A stretch of 64,000 nt of DNA from Methanobrevibacter sp. YE315 (lineage in GTDB: Archaea; Methanobacteriota; Methanobacteria; Methanobacteriales; Methanobacteriaceae). Shown here one piece after another: positions 35,170 to 43,729 of this stretch (within the stretch, counting starts at the first letter, position 1; every line of letters starts with the position of its first letter). The translations under genes were made by a program, and so were the position numbers. The notes beneath the pieces are model-generated. The model saw nothing but the letters and a program-made list of their open reading frames with translations. It did no database searches and had not been told where the DNA came from. The stretch spans positions 965,501 through 1,029,500 of the forward strand of contig NZ_CP010834.1 in assembly GCF_001548675.1 (NCBI RefSeq). Direction: 5' to 3'.

Positions 35170-35690
35170 ATGAAGGAATATCATATTAAAAAAGTTAGAA
35201 GATATTGACGTCCGCATTGGTTTGATATATCCTGACTATTATGAGAATGTTTTATTGTCATTGGGTTTTAGTTTTTTATACCATATGCTAAATGAGAGAG
35301 ATGACTGTTATTGTGAAAGAGTGGTATCAGAAGATCTCTAAACAAGGACTTCTCTGATGAAATAGTGGATTATCCAATTATTCAATAAATGTCAGATTGG
35401 ATTTCAATTCTAATGAAGACTCACAAGGATTATGTTTTATCCTGTAGAGGCAATGAAATTGGAGATCCTATGATGAACAGCAGTCTTAATAGCTTGATGT
35501 CCGAATGGGAAAAATATTTCCCAAAATATGAAATCGGTGATGAATTGCCTTGGGATTGTATAGATTTGGGTTATAGGAAGTCCTTTATAAGGAGGGAACA
35601 TAAGAAACTGTTTAAAAATGAACTCACTCCATGGTGTTGAGAAAGTCCATGCTATAACTGCAGGGATAACTGTCGCGATAATGATTTAAT
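35170..35690 (+). pseudogene. Remnant of an archaeal radical SAM protein, core deleted
   Basis: From ATG 35170 (MKEYHIKK) an apparent +1 shift near 35194 leads to KLEDIDVRIGLIYPDYYEN, LLSLGFSFLYHMLNERDDCY and CERVVSEDL, then stops. This is the N-terminal pattern of large archaeal B12-domain/radical SAM proteins. A second frame from 35389 gives VLSCRGNEIGD, LMSEWEKYFPKYEIGDELPW, DCIDLGYRKSFIRREHKKLF and NELTPWC, then a stop and CYNCRDNC, matching the C-terminal ELPWDxID and cysteine end of such proteins. The radical SAM core between them (CxxxCxxC) is gone. The gene is dead. Confidence 0.65.
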
Positions 35691-35717
35691 TAAAAAAATA
35701 AGGGAGCGTGCTTCTTA

Positions 35718-36641
35718 ATGGAAATCAAAGATAAGATTTTGGTTATAAGTGATGATGATGAAAATAAGTTAGTTAATCAATTTGAAGAGATATTGAAAGA
35801 TAGCGAAATCGAAATGATTTCTTCCAGGTCCGACATTGACGATTTGAAAATGAATATGAGAAGGGACTTTTATGTAATCTTCGTTGATTATGACTATCTT
35901 GATACAGAGGTCAACAGGTTGGTAAGTTTGATTAGGGATTATCTTCGTGCATTGCCTCTTATTGATGTAATGTCTTTTGACACTTCCATTTTTAATAGGG
36001 AAAAGATACCTCATGTATCTTTCTTTGATAAGAATAGTTCATTTGAATCATTGCACAATCAGTTGCTTAATTTTATAAAAATCATGAAATTCAACAAATC
36101 CCTTAATGACGTTTCCCATCTTCCGGGAAATTTTGTTATAAATGAGGTTATGGAAACCAAACTCAGAAATAAGGATGATTTTGTAATAATGTATCTTGAC
36201 ATTGACAAGTTCAAGGCATTCTGCGATTATTTCGGAATATACAGGTCAGGCAAAGTCATTGAATTCTTATCTTCATTATGCATCAAGCTGGTTGATGAGT
36301 ATGGGGTTCCTGAAGATTTCATAGGCCATGTCGGTGGTGATGATATGGTATTGATTTTTACCGACTTTGAAAATGCTAAATTCATTGGAAACAAGATAAT
36401 TGAAGAGTTTGATGCCCATATAAAAGATTTCTATGATAAGAAAGATGTGGAAAAAGGATATATAGAAGTTTTAAACAGGAAGGGAATTATGGAAAAATTC
36501 CCATTTGTAACATTGTCAATTGTTACAATTAGTAATGAATTTAAGGATTATTCCACTACTGATGAAATTTATAGGGATATGATGGTTGCCAAAAAAGAGG
36601 CTAAACAAACAATGGGGTCTATTTTATTGCACAGCACATAA
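35718..36641 (+). CDS. Receiver-like plus GGDEF-like domain protein
   Basis: The 307 residues combine a response-regulator-like N-terminal domain (LVISDDDENKLVNQFEEIL, FYVIFVDYDYL, with Asp residues where a receiver has its acidic pocket) and a C-terminal GGDEF-like domain from about residue 130. The latter has the LPGN opening (HLPGNFVINEVM), the metal Asp pair in YLDIDKFKAF (D161, D163), and GHVGGDD (206-209) in place of GG(D/E)EF. The last part diverges from bacterial diguanylate cyclases. Whether it makes c-di-GMP, another nucleotide, or only binds one is unknown. A paralogue follows 10 bases downstream. Confidence 0.8.
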   Translation: MEIKDKILVISDDDENKLVNQFEEILKDSEIEMISSRSDIDDLKMNMRRDFYVIFVDYDYLDTEVNRLVSLIRDYLRALPLIDVMSFDTSIFNREKIPHVSFFDKNSSFESLHNQLLNFIKIMKFNKSLNDVSHLPGNFVINEVMETKLRNKDDFVIMYLDIDKFKAFCDYFGIYRSGKVIEFLSSLCIKLVDEYGVPEDFIGHVGGDDMVLIFTDFENAKFIGNKIIEEFDAHIKDFYDKKDVEKGYIEVLNRKGIMEKFPFVTLSIVTISNEFKDYSTTDEIYRDMMVAKKEAKQTMGSILLHST

Positions 36642-36651
36642 TTGGGGTGAT

Positions 36652-37590
36652 ATGATGATTTATAAAAATATTGTTGTCATTGATGATTTAGGAGATGTTT
36701 TTGAACCGTTAAATGATGCCTTTAGTGATGATTTGGAAATAAAAATAAGGCATTTAACTTCAGATTTCGATTCATTAAAGAAATATTTGACAAGGGACAC
36801 TTATATTATTTTAATAAATGAAACAGGTTTGAAGGTTGATTTGGACCAATTGGTTGATTTTATCCAGAGGAATCTGTTTTTCTTGGCAATTCCGATATTG
36901 ATAGTTTCTGATAATGAAGAAGTAATCAAAAGACCTCCAAAATTGGATTCTCCAGTTTTGAATGTTGCATTAAAACCATTGGTTATGAGCGATTTCAAAC
37001 CACGTCTTGAATATGCCATTGAAGTCTTTGAATACAACAGGAATATTAATGACATATCAGGCCTTCCTGGAAATAAGATTATAAGTTCAAAATTGTTGTC
37101 TGAAATTTCTAAAAATTCCAAGTTTGCATTGGTATTTTTAGATTTGGATAACTTCAAAGAGTTTGATGAATATTACGGATTGTACAAAGGAAGCCAAGTC
37201 ATGTATTTCTTGGCCAACTTGATTGAAGAGTCAATTAAAGAGTATGGTTCTATTGAAGATTTTGTCGGTAATGTCGGTGGAGATGACTTTATAATGATTT
37301 TAAAAGATTATAAGGCTGCTGATTTAATATGTAAAGACATAATCGCAAAATTCGATAAACAGATTCTTGATTTTTATGATGAAGATGATATCAAAAACGG
37401 ATATATTGAAACAATGAACAGGGATGGTGAAATCGAAAAAATCAGTTTCATGGGAATTTCTGTTGTTATAATGAACTATATGGAATTCAAGGGCAAAATG
37501 TTCGATGAAGTCTTCAGAAAAATGAATGAGGTTAAAAAGATAGCAAAACAGGTTGATGGAAGTGTTCTTCTGGACGCTAAGAACTATTGA
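36652..37590 (+). CDS. Second receiver-like plus GGDEF-like protein
   Basis: A tandem paralogue of the preceding gene with the same order of domains: a receiver-like part (IVVIDDLGDVFEPLNDAF, YIILINETGL) and a GGDEF-like part with GLPGNKII, FLDLDNFKEF, and GNVGGDDFIM (GGDD at 209-212). The start is ATG 36652 or 36655; GGGGTGA directly upstream favours the second. The usual phospho-acceptor Asp of a receiver is not clearly retained (INETG at that strand end), so phosphorylation control is doubtful. Same transcript as the upstream gene. The two proteins might form a heterodimer. Confidence 0.78.
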   Translation: MMIYKNIVVIDDLGDVFEPLNDAFSDDLEIKIRHLTSDFDSLKKYLTRDTYIILINETGLKVDLDQLVDFIQRNLFFLAIPILIVSDNEEVIKRPPKLDSPVLNVALKPLVMSDFKPRLEYAIEVFEYNRNINDISGLPGNKIISSKLLSEISKNSKFALVFLDLDNFKEFDEYYGLYKGSQVMYFLANLIEESIKEYGSIEDFVGNVGGDDFIMILKDYKAADLICKDIIAKFDKQILDFYDEDDIKNGYIETMNRDGEIEKISFMGISVVIMNYMEFKGKMFDEVFRKMNEVKKIAKQVDGSVLLDAKNY

Positions 37591-37619
37591 TTCTGATTCA
37601 TTGATAAAAAGTGTGTTAC

Positions 37620-38981
37620 ATGGCAAATAAGAATATGGAAATCCTCACGGGAGATCCAAAGACATCATTATTGAAGCTTTCATTCCCCATAATGGTTACA
37701 CTATTGGTAACTACCCTTTATAATGTAGTTGATGGAATATGGGTTGTTGGCTTAGGTGTGAATGCAGTTGCGGGCATAGGTTTAGTCACTCCATTATGGA
37801 TGATTATCAATGGTGTTGCAACAGGTCTGGCCAACGGTATTACCAGTTCAATCACCCGTTTCAGAGGGGAATATGGTGGGGAAAAGCCAGATGAGGTAGC
37901 CGGGCAGTCTGTAGTAATCCTTCTAGTCGTTTCAATTATATTGACAATAGGCCTATTGTTGGCTTTAGGTCCTTTCATAAATCTATACTCCCCATCCTCT
38001 AAGGCAACAGAAGAGGCATTTGCATATTCAATTCCGTTGTTTTTAGGTCTGTTCGGATTTGTATTCTCCTGTGGATTTTCAGGCATACTTCGTGCAGAAG
38101 GGGATACCAAAAGGGCAATGTATGCAACCACTTTGGGTATAATATTAAATGCCCTCTTTGATCCGATATTCATCTATGTCTTCAATTGGGGTTCTGCAGG
38201 AGCGTCAATTTCAACAATCGTTACTTCTCTAATCAGTGCAGTGATTATGTACTATTGGATTTTTGTCAGAAAGGATACTTACATAAACATTGATGTAAAA
38301 AGGATATTGAAATCCAAATGGGATTGGAGCATATCAAAGGATATTTTAAGCACTGGAATTCCCGCTTCAGCTGTTTTATTCATGTTGTCATTTGCCGCAA
38401 TGATATTTTACTATTTGATAGGCATGATTTCCGGTGATTTGGGTATTGCTATATTTTCATCCGCCTATAGGATTTATTTGCTTGGCCTGTCACCCATATC
38501 CGCATTCTGTTCGGCATTGGTTGCAATTATTGGAACTCATTATGGTGCAGGCAATATCAAGGATGTAAAAAGGGCTCATACTTATTGTACATTATATTCT
38601 TTTATTCTCGGAGCAGTAATATGTGCATTATTCATTGTTTTTAAAAATCAGTTGGCTTATGTATTCTTATTAACTATAAATAACCCTAACCTATTTGAAG
38701 GCATCGTTGAATTTATTGCAATAACATCTTTCTGCATCCCGTTTTTAGGAATCGGTATGCCTTCCTCTTTTTTATATCAGGGATTAGGTAAAGGAATAAT
38801 CAGTTTTGCCTGGACATTAATTTATGAAATCATATTCACTGTTCCGGCCACTATCTTTTTTGCATTTGTATTGAATTATGGTTTGACAGGTATTTGGTTA
38901 GGTTTTGTTGCTGGAAGGTCTGCTGCAGCAGTCTTAAATTACATCGGTGCAAGGTATTCCATAAAAAAATTGTCCAGATAA
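37620..38981 (+). CDS. MATE-family efflux transporter
   Basis: The 453-residue protein has about 12 membrane segments in two halves. The MATE hallmarks are LSFPIMVTLLVTTLYNVVDGIWVV at the first span, GILRAEGDTKRAM after the fourth, and the repeat of the same in the second half (FCIPFLGIGMPSSFLYQGLGKG). I start at ATG 37620 (MANKNMEIL), preceded by a weak GTGTG site. It would export cationic or xenobiotic compounds with Na+ or H+ import. It follows the GGDEF-like pair by 29 bases, perhaps in the same transcript. Confidence 0.9.
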   Translation: MANKNMEILTGDPKTSLLKLSFPIMVTLLVTTLYNVVDGIWVVGLGVNAVAGIGLVTPLWMIINGVATGLANGITSSITRFRGEYGGEKPDEVAGQSVVILLVVSIILTIGLLLALGPFINLYSPSSKATEEAFAYSIPLFLGLFGFVFSCGFSGILRAEGDTKRAMYATTLGIILNALFDPIFIYVFNWGSAGASISTIVTSLISAVIMYYWIFVRKDTYINIDVKRILKSKWDWSISKDILSTGIPASAVLFMLSFAAMIFYYLIGMISGDLGIAIFSSAYRIYLLGLSPISAFCSALVAIIGTHYGAGNIKDVKRAHTYCTLYSFILGAVICALFIVFKNQLAYVFLLTINNPNLFEGIVEFIAITSFCIPFLGIGMPSSFLYQGLGKGIISFAWTLIYEIIFTVPATIFFAFVLNYGLTGIWLGFVAGRSAAAVLNYIGARYSIKKLSR

Positions 38982-39067
38982 TTTTCCAATAAGATTTATA
39001 ATTAAAAAAATAAAAAGTTATTATTAAGGGAAAATTTTTTGAGATTTAATATGTATGGGGGCTTTTT

Positions 39068-41611
39068 ATTAAAAAAAGATATTTTTCAATAATCTGCATA
39101 GTTGCATTGCTTTTGGCTATAGGGTGTGTTTCAGCTAGCGATAGCGATAACTCTTTACAGAGCATTGATGATAAAGCAGATTTGAAGGATTCCATTATCC
39201 CTGATGGCGGTGAACTGACATCCTCAAACGAATGGTATGTTGATGCAAGCAGCAGTGAAGGCGGTGACGGTTCACGTGATGCGCCATTTAACAACTTGAA
39301 TAGTGCTATAACTCACTCAAAAGATGGCAACACAATATATATTGCACCAGGAACCTATAGCGGTTCTGGACTCAATGTAAATTTGAGCATCGACAAATCA
39401 TTAAACCTCATTAAGCTTGGTGAGGGCGATGTGATATTTGATGGTGAGGGCACCTATCAGATTTTTAGTATTTCATCCAGTTCATTTAATATAGATGGAT
39501 TGACTTTTACTCATGGAATGTCTGATGAAAATGGTGGTGCAATCTATTTTGCTAACGGATTAAAGGACAGTAAGATAAATGCCAGCTTCATTGAAAACAA
39601 TGCCCGACTTGGAGGTGCAATATATTTCAATGATAAAATCATCAACAATACTTTTACAGGCTCATATATTCGCAATGAAGTAAAAAGCAATGGCGGAGCT
39701 ATTCTTGTAAATGGAATTGCTAATTATAACACATTTTCAGCTGATTTTTGCGAAAATAAAGGAAACGGCTATTATGGCGGTGCAATCCATTTCACCAATC
39801 ATACTTCTGATAATAAATTTTATGGAAACTTCCTGAACAATTATATTGTAGAGGGATCAGGTGGAGGCATAGTTTTTGACTGGGACGTAAATAATACAAT
39901 ATTTGCAGCCAATTTCAGCAATAACTATGTATATCATTTTCCTAGTGCCGCATTTGAAGTATATGGTACTTTTTACAACAATACAGTTAGCGGTTATTTT
40001 GAAAATAATCGTGAAGCAGCAGTATTGTTAAGCATATGTATCGATAATACGTTCAATGCCACATTTATAAATAATTCAGCCCGTTATGGAGGTATCCTAT
40101 CCATAGAAACGTCCATTAACAATTATTTTTCATGCATTTTCATTAATAATAGGGGGCAAAAGGGTTCTGCGCTTAATTTTATGATGGACGTGATAAATAC
40201 CACTATAGAAGGGGCTTTTATAAATAATACTGCCACTATTTTCGGAGGAGCTATTTCAATTTACCCATATATTAACTCAAGGGATTACAAAATCCAAAAT
40301 CTCACCATCAGCGCTGATTTTATTAACAATACTGCGCAAAGATATGGCGGAGCCGTTTATCTTGTAACTAACTACAGCGTGCAGTTTGAAGATTCATTTT
40401 TCGAGAACAATCATGCAAAAAATGGTGGGGCAATCTATTTGGATGTTGCAAATGTTTATTTTGATTCATGTATCTTCAATGATAATGATGCTGAAGACGG
40501 TGGAGCTATTATTAATTACGGAAACCTGACAATCAGCAATTCCCAATTTGGAGATAATACTGCAACTTTGGGAACAAATTATATCAGCCTGAAAGATAAT
40601 GCAACACTTACATTGAATAATGTAACCCCTGAAGACCTAAGACAATTACGTTTAGGAAATCTAATTTTAAATGCTAGCAATATTACATATGGAGAAAACG
40701 TAAGGATTATTGCAAACGTAACTTATGAAAAAAATGTTCCATTCAATGACGGTAAAATCTCTGTTGTAGTTAATGGCAAAACCTACAGCGCAGATGTTTC
40801 CGATGGAATCGGTACAATTGAGATTCCGGGATTGGATGCCGGAAACTATACTGTCAATGTTACATATGACGGTAATGAATATATCTCAACTGCACCGGTC
40901 GAATTCAGTGTCTTAAAGCAGGATACTGATATTGCTGCTACAAACAAAGCATACACAGTTGATTATGGAGGAACATACTCAATTGAACTGAAGGATGCAA
41001 ATGGAAATCCTGTCAGTGGCAAAAAAGTGGAATTTATATTGGACGGCAAAGATATCGGATATGCAACCACTGACGCGGAAGGCATAGCTTCTATAGAATT
41101 AACTCCAAAAATACTAAAAGAATCAGGTATTAAGAGCCTTGAAATTAGATTTGATGGTGATGTTAATTATAATCCTGCATCAAAAGCAGTTGAGATAACT
41201 GTCAACAAGCAAAAAGCAAAAATTCTTCCAAATGAAAAATCATACAATAATGCTAAAAATATTAAAAAATACCCAGCTACTTTCAAAAACAGCAATGAAA
41301 AAGCAGTTAAAAAAGTAAAGGTCAGATTAGACTTTAAGCTAGGAACTTACAAGACTTCAAAAAATCAGTGCATTGTGTTATCTTTGTACAATATCAAATG
41401 GACAGAGGAAATAGGTCCTGATGGAAAGATCATCATCACAGATAGAAATAATGAGACTTTGTGCATACTGACAATAAACTGCTTTAAAGATGGTAAAACA
41501 ATGATTATTGATTTTGACTATAAACGGGACCAACCTAACCAATTTACATTATATGTCACATTAAATCTGGAAACCCTTGGTGAAGTTCTAATCAACTTTA
41601 TTTCCTTATAA
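39068..41611 (+). CDS. Adhesin-like protein: beta-helix repeats and Ig-like domains
   Basis: This secreted protein has about 848 residues. The mature N-terminus follows a signal peptide (KKRYFSIICIVALLLAIGC to VSAS), which begins only if translation starts at ATT 39068, six bases after GGGGG. The first in-frame TTG (39107) would cut the signal peptide in half, and ATG 39051 is out of frame by one base. About 430 residues of beta-helix repeats (GGAIYF, NNTF, ENN) follow, then two Ig-like domains (GDGKISVVVNGKTY-type from about residue 560, and YTVDYGGTYSIELKDANGNP from about 630). A C-terminal beta domain ends the protein, with no clear anchor. A role in binding to cells or host glycans is inferred. 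Confidence 0.83.
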   Translation: MKKRYFSIICIVALLLAIGCVSASDSDNSLQSIDDKADLKDSIIPDGGELTSSNEWYVDASSSEGGDGSRDAPFNNLNSAITHSKDGNTIYIAPGTYSGSGLNVNLSIDKSLNLIKLGEGDVIFDGEGTYQIFSISSSSFNIDGLTFTHGMSDENGGAIYFANGLKDSKINASFIENNARLGGAIYFNDKIINNTFTGSYIRNEVKSNGGAILVNGIANYNTFSADFCENKGNGYYGGAIHFTNHTSDNKFYGNFLNNYIVEGSGGGIVFDWDVNNTIFAANFSNNYVYHFPSAAFEVYGTFYNNTVSGYFENNREAAVLLSICIDNTFNATFINNSARYGGILSIETSINNYFSCIFINNRGQKGSALNFMMDVINTTIEGAFINNTATIFGGAISIYPYINSRDYKIQNLTISADFINNTAQRYGGAVYLVTNYSVQFEDSFFENNHAKNGGAIYLDVANVYFDSCIFNDNDAEDGGAIINYGNLTISNSQFGDNTATLGTNYISLKDNATLTLNNVTPEDLRQLRLGNLILNASNITYGENVRIIANVTYEKNVPFNDGKISVVVNGKTYSADVSDGIGTIEIPGLDAGNYTVNVTYDGNEYISTAPVEFSVLKQDTDIAATNKAYTVDYGGTYSIELKDANGNPVSGKKVEFILDGKDIGYATTDAEGIASIELTPKILKESGIKSLEIRFDGDVNYNPASKAVEITVNKQKAKILPNEKSYNNAKNIKKYPATFKNSNEKAVKKVKVRLDFKLGTYKTSKNQCIVLSLYNIKWTEEIGPDGKIIITDRNNETLCILTINCFKDGKTMIIDFDYKRDQPNQFTLYVTLNLETLGEVLINFISL

Positions 41612-41694
41612 TCTTACATGGAAAAGGATTTAAGTTATTGTAACACAATTATTAACAGGATTAATACAAGATAATTGATGGGAGGAAAAGTGAT

Positions 41695-41847
41695 ATGAAG
41701 ATTTGTCCAAGCTGCAGATCCGTACTTGCGGACAATGAGCCTTACTGTGAAAACTGTGGTTATGACCCTGATTTTGATGGGGGAAGCTGGCTTCCAGATA
41801 ATACCTCTTTGAAAATGTCATATTATCATGGTGAACGCATTAAATAA
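41695..41847 (+). CDS. Tiny zinc-ribbon protein
   Basis: A 50-residue frame with a strong GGGAGGAAAAGTGAT ribosome site. MKICPSCRSVLADNEPYCEN is followed by CGYDPDFD, giving a C-x2-C plus C-x2-C zinc ribbon, and then a short hydrophilic tail (SWLPDNTSLKMSYYHGERIK). The function is unknown; similar mini zinc ribbons are frequent in these genomes. It lies 83 bases after the adhesin gene. Confidence 0.72.
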   Translation: MKICPSCRSVLADNEPYCENCGYDPDFDGGSWLPDNTSLKMSYYHGERIK

Positions 41848-41993
41848 TGATGATTCTATATAATGGTGCAAGAATGCTCAGACTTATTTTAATTCGTTGA
41901 TGAATTGCGCAAAGCGAGGGTGCAATATTTTTTGTTGTTTATCGGCGAATTTATAGATATTTTTTTAAATATAGGTATCAAAAAAGTTGATTT

Positions 41994-43244
41994 TTAATCT
42001 TTGGCAAATTCTCCCAAATAGTTAACAGGCTCTCCGTTTTTTTCCCTGTCCCGATATTCTGCTGTAGCTGAAAACAGTGCATCTCCTGATGAATTTAGGG
42101 CTGTTTCACATGAATCCTGAATAACTCCGATGATGAATCCGACTGCAACAGCCTGCATAGCTATATCATTGCTGATTCCAAACAATGAACATGCCATTGG
42201 AACCAGAAGCAGTGACCCTCCTGCAATACCTGACGCTCCACATGCACCTAAAATTGAAATTAGGCATAGTATGAGTGTCAATGGCAATGCCACCTGAATT
42301 CCTAATGTGTGGCACACGGCAAGACTCATTACAGTTATTGTTATGGCCGCTCCACCAGTATTTATTGTTGAGCCTAGAGGAATGCTGATTGAATAGAAAT
42401 CCTTGTCAAGGCCTAATCTTTCACAAAGGTTCATGTTGACGGGAATGTTTGCCGCTGAACTTCTTGAGAAGAATGCTGTAAGGCCGCTTTCCTTAAGGCA
42501 TGTGAACACTAAAGGATATGGATTTCGCTTTAATGTAATGAAGGTAAGCATTGGATTTACTATAAACATAACAAAAGCAATGCATCCGACTAAAAGCAGA
42601 ATCAACTCGCCGTACTGTGTAAAGATTCCGATGCCGCTTTGTGAAACTGATGTGAATACTAAACCTAAGATTCCTATAGGGGCGAATTGTATTATTGACC
42701 ATACTACTTTAGTAATGGCATCGGCAATGTCGCTTAAAACATCTTTGGTGGTGTCATTTGCAACACTATTTAAAGCCGCTCCTATAACAATGGACCAGAA
42801 TAGGATTGATAAATAATCCCCTTCAACAAGTGAATGCAGGGGATTTTCGAATATCTTTAAAAGCATATTTGAAATAATTTCATAAAGGCCCTCAGGAGCT
42901 GCAACGCTGGCACTTGCCACGTTTGAAAGAGGTATGGATACCGGGAACAGATAACTGCCGATAATAGCCACTAGCGCCGCAAAAAAGGTACTGAAGAAAT
43001 AAAGGTAAATTACAGTTTTGAATCTGGATCCGATTCCTGTCTTTGCCTTTGATATGGCTGAGGTTACCAGTACGAATACTAGAATGGGAGCAATAGCTTT
43101 AAGAGCGCTTACAAATAATGTCCCTAACAGTCCTATCGCTGACAATTTTGGTAAAAAGATTCCTAATATTGTTCCAATAATTATGCCGATAACTATTTTC
43201 AATATCAAGCTAGTTTGAGTCCATTTTTCTATTATATTTGCCAT
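41994..43244 (-). CDS. sstT: Serine/threonine:sodium symporter (SstT-like)
   Basis: A DAACS-family secondary transporter of 416 residues, about eight spans and two re-entrant hairpins. The first hairpin is FFSRSSAANIPVNMNLCERLG (the serine-rich tip, SstT form). The second region is GSTINTGGAAITITVMSLA with the conserved N-x-x-G-x-A, and HETALNSS-like VIQDSCETALNSSGDALF lies near the end. The SstT-type substrate residues suggest Na+-driven Ser/Thr import. An AAGGAAA ribosome site is visible. It lies next to the ATP-grasp cluster on the opposite strand; a functional link is only a guess. Confidence 0.9.
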   Translation of the reverse strand: MANIIEKWTQTSLILKIVIGIIIGTILGIFLPKLSAIGLLGTLFVSALKAIAPILVFVLVTSAISKAKTGIGSRFKTVIYLYFFSTFFAALVAIIGSYLFPVSIPLSNVASASVAAPEGLYEIISNMLLKIFENPLHSLVEGDYLSILFWSIVIGAALNSVANDTTKDVLSDIADAITKVVWSIIQFAPIGILGLVFTSVSQSGIGIFTQYGELILLLVGCIAFVMFIVNPMLTFITLKRNPYPLVFTCLKESGLTAFFSRSSAANIPVNMNLCERLGLDKDFYSISIPLGSTINTGGAAITITVMSLAVCHTLGIQVALPLTLILCLISILGACGASGIAGGSLLLVPMACSLFGISNDIAMQAVAVGFIIGVIQDSCETALNSSGDALFSATAEYRDREKNGEPVNYLGEFAKD

Positions 43245-43404
43245 GTAAATTTTTCCTTACTTATCTGTGTTTATTTTTATTCTACATTATTTTAAATATT
43301 ACTTTTTTTAGAATAATTGGATTTTGAATTCAGGCTAAATTAAATTGATTAATCTGATTGGGAAATTCATATTTTAACTGTATTCTATATTTAAGAGGAA
43401 ATAA

Positions 43405-43695
43405 TATGGGAAATATAGTTAAAAAGCCATTTACAAAACTTCCCATGAAATAACTGTCATTCAGCACGATTTGTCAAAACAAAGGAATAAAACAACCAAT
43501 GGAAGTGATTATATGATTCATTGAGATGTCTATCCATCAAAAGGATTTGGATTTCTTATGCATCCTTGAAGATATGCATTTGAGTTAGTTTTAAGTAAGG
43601 GTTATGATAAAATAATTATCACTGATGATGATAAGACATTAGATTATGTCAAATCAACTCCGAAAGGTTTAAAGGACTTTGTTATATTTATTTTG
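43405..43695 (+). pseudogene. Broken fifth copy of the ATP-grasp paralogue (C-terminal part)
   Basis: Out-of-frame and stop-containing sequence here matches the region of the downstream gene after its ATP-grasp domain. The bases around 43418-43436 align with those for KSHYKTS. Then SHEITVIQHDL leads to KTTNGSDYMIH, a stop, DVYPSKGFGFLMHP, a stop, and RYAFELVLSKGYDKIIITDD, DKTLDYVKST. The intact gene has ETTGGTVYLVHED, then RYAFDLVLSEGSDKKITIDE and KALDDVYST in the same order and spacing. The ATP-grasp domain itself is absent. It lies directly upstream of, and in the same direction as, the first intact copy. Confidence 0.72.
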
Positions 43696-43729
43696 CATCA
43701 TACAAACTTCTGGATATGGAGGATAGAAT

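Noticed and set aside
35389-35640. 83-codon frame as a separate gene
   Set aside because: Its sequence matches the C-terminal end of radical SAM proteins, continues past the stop with the expected cysteines, and lies next to an N-terminal fragment of the same family.
39500-40600. Repetitive sequence as a CRISPR array or tandem DNA repeat
   Set aside because: The repetition is at protein level (beta-helix rungs) inside an open frame; there are no constant-length spacers.
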